Below, piece after piece: positions 57,713 to 64,000 of a stretch of 64,000 bases of DNA. Below the pieces are notes generated by a model, which saw only the letters and a program-made list of their open reading frames with translations, had not been told where the DNA came from and did not search any database. The first letter of the stretch is position 1, and each line of letters opens with the position of its first letter. The DNA lies in NCBI GenBank assembly GCA_027682585.1, contig JAQCZH010000001.1:186001-250000 (forward strand), given 5' to 3'. A program made the translations under genes and the position numbers. This DNA comes from Lachnospiraceae bacterium AF51-6-b8A (GTDB lineage Bacteria > Bacillota > Clostridia > Lachnospirales > Lachnospiraceae).

Positions 57713-58555
57713 ATGCGAGTGTGGATTGTCAGTGGCGGAAGCCTGGATAAACATTTTATATGGGGGATTCTGGGAAAGAAAGGGGATCAAAAAGGCGGCC
57801 GTCGGGATCAAGAAGGTCAGGAAACGGCTGCCTTCAAGAGGGCAGAAGAGGGCCAGGGATACTCAGAGACAAAGGAAAATTGCTCTGATCTGCTGATTGG
57901 CGCAGATCGCGGAGCCTGGTTTTTATATCAGCTGGGGATCAGACCCGACTATCTGATCGGGGATTTTGATTCCGTTGATGATGATGAGCGACGGGCAATG
58001 GAAGACTGGAAGGTTCCGCTTGCTGTCCTGCCGACACATAAGGATGATACGGATACGGAGGCGGCTCTGAATCTGGCTCTGCTCTTGGATCGGGAGCATT
58101 ATCAGAGCCTGATGCCGACTGAGCGCAGAATTCTGGATTTAGAGAAGCTGCCCCGGGGAGCGGGAAACTATCAGATTGATTCTATCGGCATTCTGGGAAC
58201 CACAGGAAGCCGACTGGATCATGTGCTTGGCGCTATGGCTGTCTTGGGGCAGGCACTCTCGGCACGGCAGGGCAGAGGAATTCCCTGTTTTATTCTGGAC
58301 CCGAACAATCGGATCCGCATGGCGGATGCCAGGCATCCGCTGACTGTGACCAGAAGGGAGCAGTGGGGACGTTATCTGTCTGTAATTCCCTTTGGAAGCC
58401 CTTGTCAGGGTGTGACACTGAGGGGAGTATCCTATCCCCTGCAGAATGCGGCAATGGATGTCTTCTCTTCCAGAGGCGTGAGCAACGAGATTATCGATCG
58501 CGCAGAGATTTCGTTGGATCAGGGATCTCTTCTTGTGATTGAGAGCAGAGATTAG
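57713..58555 (+). CDS. Thiamine pyrophosphokinase
   Basis: The 280-residue enzyme makes thiamine diphosphate from thiamine and ATP. Motifs are LLIGADRGAWFLYQLGIRPDYLIGDFDSVDD and the acidic HKDDTDTEAALNLAL, then GTTGSRLDHVLGAM. The usual length is about 210. Two polar insertions account for the excess: one near residues 20-55 (KKGDQKGGRRDQEGQE...) and one near 128-145 (TERRILDLEKLPRG). It is 10 bases after rpe, the standard order. Confidence 0.92.
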   Translation: MRVWIVSGGSLDKHFIWGILGKKGDQKGGRRDQEGQETAAFKRAEEGQGYSETKENCSDLLIGADRGAWFLYQLGIRPDYLIGDFDSVDDDERRAMEDWKVPLAVLPTHKDDTDTEAALNLALLLDREHYQSLMPTERRILDLEKLPRGAGNYQIDSIGILGTTGSRLDHVLGAMAVLGQALSARQGRGIPCFILDPNNRIRMADARHPLTVTRREQWGRYLSVIPFGSPCQGVTLRGVSYPLQNAAMDVFSSRGVSNEIIDRAEISLDQGSLLVIESRD

Positions 58556-58597
58556 AATGGGGCTGCTTCTGTGATTTCTGAGAAAGAGGTGAGAACA

Positions 58598-59461
58598 GTG
58601 CTTGGAATCGTTGACGTCGGCGGAGGAACGAGAGATATCTTCGGGGCGGGACTTCTGGATTATTTTATGGATATGGATCTGCATGTGGACTACTTTATCG
58701 GTGTTTCTGCCGGCAGTGCCAATGGCATTTCCTACCTGGCGGGTCAGAGGGGACGCAACTATAAATTCTATACGGACTATGTCTTCCGCAGAGAGTACAT
58801 GGGGCTGGGGCGGCTCTTTCGGACAGGATCTATCATTAATCTGGACTACGGCTATGGCAAACTCTCAAATCGGGGAGGGGAATATCCCATCGACTATCCG
58901 GCGTTTGCAAAAGACGCAACGACCTTTGAGGTGGTGGCCACCGATGCGGACACGGGGAAACCGGTATATTTCAATCGGAATCATATCTGTCAGGATGACT
59001 ATGATGTTCTCAAGGCATCCTCCTGTGTGCCTGTGGTCTGCAGATCCTATCGGATTGGAAATTTCAGCTATTATGACGGCGGCATTTCCGATCCGATTCC
59101 CTTCAAGCGGGCATTTGCCCGGGGCTGCGACCGTCTTGTAGTCATTCTGACAAGACCCAAGACACTGATGCGCAGCGGGAAAACAGATCGCGCTTATGCG
59201 AGATTTTTAAAGTATACATATCCCCAGGCGGCCAGAAAGCTGGCCAATCGGGGCTATCTCTATAACCGCCAACTTCGGCAGCTGCAGAAGCTGGAAGAGG
59301 AGGGGAGAGTGCTGATCGCCGCGCCGAATGATATCAGCGGATTAAAAACGCTGACCCGTGATCTGGAGAAACTGGACGCGCTGTATCATGAGGGCTATGC
59401 CAGTGGAAAAGCGGCGGCTGAATTTCTGTGGGGTCAGAGGCCGGATTTTTCTTCTTGCTGA
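58598..59461 (+). CDS. Patatin-like phospholipase
   Basis: The 287-residue protein has the patatin catalytic layout: oxyanion glycine stretch VDVGGGTRDIFGAGLLD, serine in YFIGVSAGSANGISYL, and the dyad aspartate in YYDGGISDPIPFKRA. It probably hydrolyses acyl chains of membrane lipids. I chose the GTG at 58598, with AGAGGTGA upstream; an in-frame GTG 27 bases earlier lacks a site. It is the last gene of this operon before a strong bidirectional hairpin. Confidence 0.87.
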   Translation: MLGIVDVGGGTRDIFGAGLLDYFMDMDLHVDYFIGVSAGSANGISYLAGQRGRNYKFYTDYVFRREYMGLGRLFRTGSIINLDYGYGKLSNRGGEYPIDYPAFAKDATTFEVVATDADTGKPVYFNRNHICQDDYDVLKASSCVPVVCRSYRIGNFSYYDGGISDPIPFKRAFARGCDRLVVILTRPKTLMRSGKTDRAYARFLKYTYPQAARKLANRGYLYNRQLRQLQKLEEEGRVLIAAPNDISGLKTLTRDLEKLDALYHEGYASGKAAAEFLWGQRPDFSSC

Positions 59462-59526
59462 TGGAGACCAGAGAAGATGCAGTGATCGTTTATGATTGCC
59501 GTCGGGGGATCTGGCATTTGTGAAAG

Positions 59527-59588
59527 AAGAGGAGTTCCCCTCCAGGCTGCTGTTTGACAGCGGCCTGGAGGGGAACTCCTCTTTATAT
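59527..59588. terminator. Long bidirectional terminator hairpin
   Basis: Perfect 21-base arms begin AAGAGGAGTTCCCCTCC and are closed by an inner GCTG/CAGC stem. CTTTATAT follows on the plus strand and CTTCTTTC on the minus strand. It separates the patatin gene from the convergent small-peptide gene. Confidence 0.85.
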
Positions 59589-59643
59589 ATCATGTGTCTG
59601 GCGGCGTATCATATCTCACCCCTGTCGGATGGATAAATGAAAT

Positions 59644-59748
59644 TTATGCCTTATGTCCCGCGGTCATTTTGTGACCGCTCCAGATACAGAGAATCGCTGC
59701 GATCAGCATAATGATCGCGGTGTATTTGTGGCACTTGAAATAATTCAT
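59644..59748 (-). CDS. 34-residue membrane peptide
   Basis: The minus strand reads ATG at 59748 to TAA at 59644, giving 34 residues: MNYFKCHKYTAIIMLIAAIL, then CIWSGHKMTAGHKA. One hydrophobic helix is flanked by Cys and His residues. AAGGAGG sits 6-9 bases before the ATG, which strongly supports translation. It starts 34 bases after the stop of the P1B-type ATPase, so it likely belongs to that operon. I know no function; a small regulatory or metal-relay subunit is a guess. Confidence 0.7.
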   Translation of the reverse strand: MNYFKCHKYTAIIMLIAAILCIWSGHKMTAGHKA

Positions 59749-59782
59749 GATCCGAGCCTCCTTTCCAAAGATAATCTGGCTG

Positions 59783-61870
59783 TCAGTTTTCCTCAATGAC
59801 CGGGGTCATACTGTAAAGACCGATCGCGATGGTAGACATATTATGGAGCAGAGAAGCTGTTGCGGGTGAGAGCAGACCAAGAGCACCTAAGGCGATCAGA
59901 CTGCCGTTGAATCCCATAATCGTTCGGTAATTTGCATGGATCCGATCAAAGAGCCGGGTCGCGATCTGACGGATTGTGACCAGATTCTCCAGGGAACCGT
60001 CAGAAATAACAATATCCGCAACCTCTCTGGCAATTGCCGCACCATTCGCGACGGCGAAGCCAACATCAGCTTCAGACAGAGCCGGAGTGTCATTGATACC
60101 ATCTCCGACCATGATGACCTTTCGGCCAAGATTGTGCTCTCGACGTATGAAGGAAGCCTTGTCCTCCGGCAGAACCTCCGCGTAGTATTCGTCGATGTTG
60201 AGCCGACCGGCAACGGAGGCAGCCGTGTTCCTGTTGTCTCCGGTCATCATGCAGACCTTATTGATTCCAAGAGCATGCAGACGATTGATAACGTCGCCAG
60301 CCTCCTCGCGAATGGGATCATCGATGCACAGGACGGCAGCCAGTTGTCCGTCGACAGCCAGATAGAGAGGAGAGTATTCCTCGGGAATCTGCTCGTAGCG
60401 CTCCCGATCCGCGTCTGAAATCGGAATCTTCTCATCTTCCATGATGAAGTGGTGACTGCCAATCACAGCCCGTTTGCCATCAATGGTAGTTGCAATGCCG
60501 TGGGCGACAATATACTCGACTTTGGTATGGGCCTCTTCATGGGTGATATGACGACGCCTGGCCTCTTTGACGACAGCGTTGGCGATGGAATGGGGGAAAT
60601 GCTCCTCCATGCAGGCCGCCAGGCGCAGAGCTTCTGTTTCATCCCAGTCGCCGAAAGTGACAATATCAGCCAGACGGGGGCTGGCATGGGTTAAAGTACC
60701 GGTCTTATCAAAGACGATCGTTTGGGCATGAGCAACCGCCTCTAAGAACTTTCCTCCCTTGACAGAGATGTCATGCCGACTGGCATCCCGCATGGCACTC
60801 ATGACAGCCAGGGGCATGGAGAGTTTGAGAGCGCAGGAAAAGTCTACCATGAGAAATGCCAGCGCTCTTGTGACATTGCGAGTCAGAGCGTAGGTCAGTC
60901 CCATGCCGGCGAAGGCCCAGGGGACCAAGCCGTCCGCCAGATGGAAGGCATTGTTAACGGTGCTGCTCTTGAGCTTTTCAGAATCTTCAATCATCTTGAC
61001 GATCTGATCGTATTTTCCGCTGCCGCTGCCCTTTGTCACAGAGCAGATCAACTCACCTTCCTCTACAACCGTGCCGGCAAATACGGTAGAACCGGCTCTC
61101 TTGAAGACGGCGGCCGGTTCTCCGGTCATAGAGGCCTGGTTGACGCTGGCCTGTCCGGAGATGACTGTGGCATCCAGAGGAATGACATTGGAAGTCCGAA
61201 GGACGATCCGGTCGCCGGGGTTGACATCGCTGACAGCCATCAGGACGTCATCCCCTTCTCCTGTCTGAACCCAGACATGGTCTACATGCAGGCTCATCAT
61301 CTCAGCCAGGTCATCGACTGATTTCTCGTGGGTCCAATCTTCCAGGATATCGCCAATATGCTGCAGGAAAATGATGCTTCCGGCAGTGCCGACATCACCC
61401 CGTACAAGAGAGGTGCCGATCGCGGCTGCGTCCAGGACGGAGACCTCGATCCTGCCGGCTACAAGGGACTTAAGTCCCCTGATGAAGTAGGGAATGGCGT
61501 TGAAAACTGTGATGGCAGTGTTTAATCCGACAGGAAAGAAGAGACTGCGAAAGCCTTTGAAGAGAACGCTCCAGACCAATTTCTCCTCGTACCTGCGCTG
61601 CATAGCCCGGCTGGAATGCTCCGGAACCAGGGCCTGCAACTTCTCATCCTCACAATCAAGAGCAGACAGAGCCTCGATAACTCTGCGGCGGCTGCCTCTC
61701 TGATAGGAGATGATGGCATCGCCGGTGCGGTCGAAGACTTTTACTGATTTGATAAAGTCCTGATTTCGCAGGCCATATTCGATCAGATCCGCCTGATCCA
61801 GAGTCATGCGAAAACGATTTACATGCACACGCATGCGGCCGGAGGACTCGTGCAGAATCTCACAATTCAT
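59783..61870 (-). CDS. Non-canonical heavy-metal P1B-type ATPase
   Basis: The 695-residue pump has P-type ATPase core motifs: MTGEPAAV, phosphorylation site VFDKTGTLTHASP, MMTGDNRNTA and VMVGDGINDTPAL (variant IMVGDGIND). The membrane metal motif is DFSCALKLSMP rather than CPC, CPH or SPC. The N-terminal domain (ILHESSGRMRVHVNRFRM) resembles a heavy-metal-associated fold without CxxC. The usual SEHP locus reads HFPHSIANAVV. These features recall CtpC-like pumps proposed for Zn or Mn rather than copper. It lies 3 bases after the small coiled-coil gene at 61874. Confidence 0.87.
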   Translation of the reverse strand: MNCEILHESSGRMRVHVNRFRMTLDQADLIEYGLRNQDFIKSVKVFDRTGDAIISYQRGSRRRVIEALSALDCEDEKLQALVPEHSSRAMQRRYEEKLVWSVLFKGFRSLFFPVGLNTAITVFNAIPYFIRGLKSLVAGRIEVSVLDAAAIGTSLVRGDVGTAGSIIFLQHIGDILEDWTHEKSVDDLAEMMSLHVDHVWVQTGEGDDVLMAVSDVNPGDRIVLRTSNVIPLDATVISGQASVNQASMTGEPAAVFKRAGSTVFAGTVVEEGELICSVTKGSGSGKYDQIVKMIEDSEKLKSSTVNNAFHLADGLVPWAFAGMGLTYALTRNVTRALAFLMVDFSCALKLSMPLAVMSAMRDASRHDISVKGGKFLEAVAHAQTIVFDKTGTLTHASPRLADIVTFGDWDETEALRLAACMEEHFPHSIANAVVKEARRRHITHEEAHTKVEYIVAHGIATTIDGKRAVIGSHHFIMEDEKIPISDADRERYEQIPEEYSPLYLAVDGQLAAVLCIDDPIREEAGDVINRLHALGINKVCMMTGDNRNTAASVAGRLNIDEYYAEVLPEDKASFIRREHNLGRKVIMVGDGINDTPALSEADVGFAVANGAAIAREVADIVISDGSLENLVTIRQIATRLFDRIHANYRTIMGFNGSLIALGALGLLSPATASLLHNMSTIAIGLYSMTPVIEEN

Positions 61871-61873
61871 GTC

Positions 61874-62209
61874 TTATTCCCCGGCATCTGCTGCGGCATC
61901 TCTCTGGGCAGCTTCCAGTTCTTCAAGATGAGCCTTAGCTTCCTCAATCTTGGCTCTGGCATCAACAATGGCCCTCTTCTCAGCTTCCTGGGCGCGCTTC
62001 TCGTTGATATCCTGGGCATCGGCGTAGATGTCGTCACAGTTTTCTCTGAGAGTCGTGGCGGTTTTCATTACTTCTTCCTTACCACGAAGAGCAGCTGCTG
62101 TGCAGTGGGTGTAAGCCTTCTTTAAATCATCGCTCTTTAAGATGCTGATACCGGCAGTGCCAAAGATTACGCCGCCCACAAATAATCCGATTTTTCCCCA
62201 ATGAGACAT
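61874..62209 (-). CDS. Small membrane-anchored coiled-coil protein (PacL-like?)
   Basis: The 111-residue protein has one glycine-rich membrane helix at residues about 5-24 (IGLFVGGVIFGTAGISIL) and then a long charged helix, DDLKKAYTHCTAAALRGKEE and onwards to an acidic, alanine-rich end. AAGGAGG lies 8 bases before the ATG. It is directly coupled to the ATPase gene. Its layout resembles mycobacterial PacL proteins (DUF1490), which scaffold CtpC-type pumps, and I recall a Clostridia family (DUF6110) of this kind. The HDH metal tail of PacL is absent. Confidence 0.75.
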   Translation of the reverse strand: MSHWGKIGLFVGGVIFGTAGISILKSDDLKKAYTHCTAAALRGKEEVMKTATTLRENCDDIYADAQDINEKRAQEAEKRAIVDARAKIEEAKAHLEELEAAQRDAAADAGE

Positions 62210-62232
62210 AGGAAATCCTCCTTACGATAGAA

Positions 62233-62297
62233 AGCGAGCTTCTCGCTCAAAAATAATTGGAACGCTCCTATTGTACCATGAGTTTTCAGGCAATCAA
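62233..62297 (-). promoter_or_regulatory. Promoter and palindrome for the metal-ATPase operon
   Basis: On the minus strand, TTGATT (62297-62292) and TACAAT (62275-62270) are separated by 16 bases. AGCGAG-CTT-CTCGCT (read on plus at 62233-62247) lies between the -10 and the ribosome binding site, where an operator or leader hairpin would be. Confidence 0.5.
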
Positions 62298-62406
62298 AGC
62301 CCAATCACTCTGTGTGGTACATTGCTGAAATACAGGCGCAACATGCGTTTGAATTGGGAAAATACCAGATCGCATCCGTACAGGAAAGCTGCGGAAGAGA
62401 TATTTC

Positions 62407-62457
62407 TTGACACGGAGAGAAAACTGGATAAGATAGATGTTAGTTTGACCTAACTAA
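62407..62457 (+). promoter_or_regulatory. Promoter with DtxR-type palindrome
   Basis: TTGACA (62407-62412) and TAAGAT (62429-62434) are 16 bases apart. The palindrome TTAGTTTGACCTAACTAA (62440-62457) covers the likely transcription start. It resembles DtxR/IdeR/MntR-family boxes (TTAGGTTAG-type), suggesting iron- or manganese-dependent repression of the next gene. Confidence 0.6.
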
Positions 62458-62488
62458 TGAACGCGATTACAGTGGATCGGAGCTGAAA

Positions 62489-63040
62489 ATGCCGGAACGA
62501 TATATCATTGAATATTGTGCGCCCACATTGGCCGCAATTAAGACAGGAAATCTGTTCTCTATCACTGTTTGTTCGTGGGAGGAAGCCTGCAGAGAAGCCA
62601 GGGAAATAAACCTTGTTCTGGGGAGGCGGGGCCTGCGGGCCGTACCAGTAAGGCGGAGGGGAAATCGGGCTCTGATTTATCTGTATCGACCTGCATTTCT
62701 AAAGCGTGACCTTCTGGATCCGGACGCTGCAGAAATCCTGCGGAAGAGGGGATATTGTCCAGAGAACGCAAAAACATGCCTGATACAGCTCTTGCGGCAC
62801 TTATCAAGGGATGATGAGTTTCCCCATGAGGTCGGCTTGTTTTTGGGATATCCGCCGGCAGATGTCAGAGGGTTTATCCAGAGCCCCAGCCAGGGCGTCC
62901 AGTGTGTCGGCTTCTGGAAGGTATATGAAAACAGAGACAGAGCGGAAGAAACGTTCAAGCGGTATCGGCGCTGTATGGAATGCTACAGACATGCGTATGA
63001 GGGGGGCAAAAGTCTGGAACAGCTGGCTGTGCAGTTATAA
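62489..63040 (+). CDS. DUF3793-like protein
   Basis: The 183-residue protein begins PERYIIEYCAPTLAAIKTGN and has VLGRRGLRAVPVRRRGNRAL, YLYRPAFLKRDL, FPHEVGLFLGYPPADVRGFI and CVGFWKVYENRDRAEETFKR, matching my memory of the DUF3793 family of Clostridia. Conserved Cys/His/Glu residues suggest metal or haem involvement, but the function is unknown. The palindrome just upstream points to metal control. Confidence 0.82.
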   Translation: MPERYIIEYCAPTLAAIKTGNLFSITVCSWEEACREAREINLVLGRRGLRAVPVRRRGNRALIYLYRPAFLKRDLLDPDAAEILRKRGYCPENAKTCLIQLLRHLSRDDEFPHEVGLFLGYPPADVRGFIQSPSQGVQCVGFWKVYENRDRAEETFKRYRRCMECYRHAYEGGKSLEQLAVQL

Positions 63041-63104
63041 AAAAATTACGTTCTGTTTCCTCTTCCGATCTGATTTTTATGAGAAAGGAAAGAATATTTT
63101 AAAG

Positions 63105-63132
63105 ACAAGGGTATAAAAGCCCTTGTTTTTTT
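63105..63132 (+). terminator. Terminator after the DUF3793-like gene
   Basis: ACAAGGG and CCCTTGT pair around TATAAAAG and are followed by a run of seven T residues or so, a standard intrinsic terminator. Confidence 0.85.
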
Positions 63133-63181
63133 GGAGATTTACTTTCTTGAGCTCTTCCTAGACAAGGGAGCGTTCCGCTAG

Positions 63182-63541
63182 ATTTCCGTCAGTCGCCTGC
63201 CGGATTTCGTCAGAAGAAAGGACTTTGACTGGGCCGTTGAGAGAGCCTCTGTCAAAAAGAAAATAGACTGCCACACGGCTGAATTTCTAACGGTGGAAGA
63301 GGGGCTTTGCGTACAGGTTATGCATATAGGATCTTTTGATGAAGAACCCAAAACAGTTGAAGCCATGGATCAATATATTGTGGGGAGGAAATATCAGAAC
63401 GATATTTCGGATACTCAAATGCACCATGAGATATATTTGTCTGATGCGCGCAAGGTGGCAGCGGAAAAGTGGAAAACGGTGATTCGGCATCCGATTAAAA
63501 AGATGAGACAGGAGACTCCTCTTTCGAATGAAAAGACTTGA
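63182..63541 (+). pseudogene. 5'-truncated GyrI-like (SOUL/AraC-effector-fold) remnant
   Basis: The frame opens after a TAG at 63179 and reads ISVSRLPDFVRRKDFDWAVE, then EFLTVEEGLCVQVMHIGSFD, TVEAMDQYIVG and LHHEIYL-type MHHEIYLSDARKVAAEKWKT. This is the C-terminal 120 residues of the roughly 210-residue GyrI-like small-molecule-binding proteins. The first 90 or so residues are missing, and the only ATG (63322 region) or GTG/GAG starts lie well inside the domain without a good ribosome binding site. I therefore call it a decayed fragment. Confidence 0.7.
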
Positions 63542-63678
63542 GGCAAGCACCTGAATATCAGGAAACTGCGATAGAGGAAAATATGTTATACTCTTGCTGC
63601 TGCATGCTTGAGGACAGAATGAGAATGAACTCTTAAAAGGCGGCAAAATCAAGAGATATAAAGGAGATTTAGAGGAAT

Positions 63679-64000
63679 ATGAAACTAGGCATCGTAGGAC
63701 TCCCGAATGTGGGGAAGAGCACTCTGTTTAACTCACTGACCAAGGCGGGGGCGGAGATGGCCAATTATCCCTTCTGCACCATCGATCCCAATGTGGGGGT
63801 GGTATCAGTTCCTGATGAGCGCCTGCGCGTTCTGACGGAGATGAATCACTCCAAAAAGACCATTCCGGCTGTCATTGAATTTGTTGATATCGCCGGACTG
63901 GTCAAGGGAGCTTCCAAGGGAGAGGGGCTGGGCAATCAGTTCCTGGGAAATATCCGTGAGTGCGATGCGATCGTACATGTGGTTCGCTGTTTTGATGACA
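63679..64000 (+). CDS. ychF: GTPase/ATPase YchF, N-terminal part
   Basis: The first 107 residues are visible before the right edge. [20 protein letters not shown] contains the P-loop, followed by [14 protein letters not shown], the G3-equivalent [19 protein letters not shown] and [13 protein letters not shown]. This is the Obg-related YchF/OLA1 family, which prefers ATP and associates with ribosomes and stress responses. AGAGGA precedes the ATG. Confidence 0.97.
   Translation, partial: MKLGIVGLPNVGKSTLFNSLTKAGAEMANYPFCTIDPNVGVVSVPDERLRVLTEMNHSKKTIPAVIEFVDIAGLVKGASKGEGLGNQFLGNIRECDAIVHVVRCFDD

Noticed and set aside
57652..57760. Thiamine riboswitch upstream of thiamine pyrophosphokinase
   Set aside because: The gap to rpe is 10 bases, too short for a TPP aptamer, and the conserved thi-box words are not visible.
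62271..62453. 60-residue plus-strand frame before the DUF3793-like gene
   Set aside because: It spans the promoter and palindrome of that gene and the minus-strand promoter of the metal-pump operon, with no ribosome binding site.

Overview
The window looks like part of a chromosome from a strictly anaerobic Clostridia species, most likely Lachnospiraceae. The reasons are the def-fmt-rsmB-rlmN-prpC-prkC-rsgA-rpe-TPK housekeeping order, glycyl-radical chemistry, a small DUF3793-like protein, strong AGGAGG-type ribosome binding sites and several TTG/GTG starts. The base composition is fairly GC-rich for that family by eye. I see no rRNA, tRNA, CRISPR array, insertion sequence, prophage or origin, and no gene-free stretch longer than about 300 bases.

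Region 1 (1-2800): the 3' end of an S1-domain gene, a family 2 glycosyltransferase fused to a winged-helix-like C-terminal region, and a convergent PHP-domain phosphoesterase.

Region 2 (2900-16930): a complete glycyl-radical bacterial microcompartment (BMC) locus of the fucose/rhamnose type (GRM5-like, the Clostridium phytofermentans arrangement as I remember it). In order it encodes B12-independent propanediol dehydratase and its activase, PduU-like shell protein, fuculose-phosphate aldolase, CoA-acylating aldehyde dehydrogenase, Zn alcohol dehydrogenase, five BMC-H shell genes, PduL, BMC-P pentamer, PduS, PduT, a DeoR regulator and a lysine-rich protein. Four enzymes carry recognisable encapsulation helices. 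A tandem array of seven 28-bp hairpins separates the shell genes from pduL.

Region 3 (16930-25750): the matching sugar-entry operon, with a rhamnulokinase/fuculokinase, L-fucose isomerase, fucose mutarotase and an RbsABC-type ABC importer with lipoprotein. Together regions 2 and 3 convert L-fucose to DHAP plus lactaldehyde, then to 1,2-propanediol, propionaldehyde, and propanol or propionyl-phosphate, with the volatile aldehydes confined in the shell.

Region 4 (25780-39000): accessory genes. These are a LacI regulator, a histidine phosphatase, a NifX-like protein, an NhaC-family antiporter, a stand-alone FakA C-terminal-like domain, a YtrA-type GntR regulator with an ABC system, several small conserved proteins and a heterodimeric ABC exporter.

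Region 5 (38900-44700): a CsoR-controlled copper ATPase with an extra C-terminal CopZ-like domain, a ketopantoate-reductase-like protein, a methyltransferase with an unclear start, and a DJ-1 family protein.

Region 6 (44800-59500): housekeeping genes pyrB-pyrI, priA, def, fmt, rsmB, rlmN, prpC, prkC, rsgA, rpe, thiamine pyrophosphokinase and a patatin-like phospholipase.

Region 7 (59500-64000): on the minus strand, a small membrane/coiled-coil protein, a non-canonical P1B ATPase and a 34-residue peptide, which may form a metal-transport unit resembling mycobacterial PacL/CtpC. Then come a DUF3793-like gene behind a DtxR-type palindrome, a truncated GyrI-like remnant, and the start of ychF.

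All assignments come from reading the sequence and from remembered family motifs; no database search was run.
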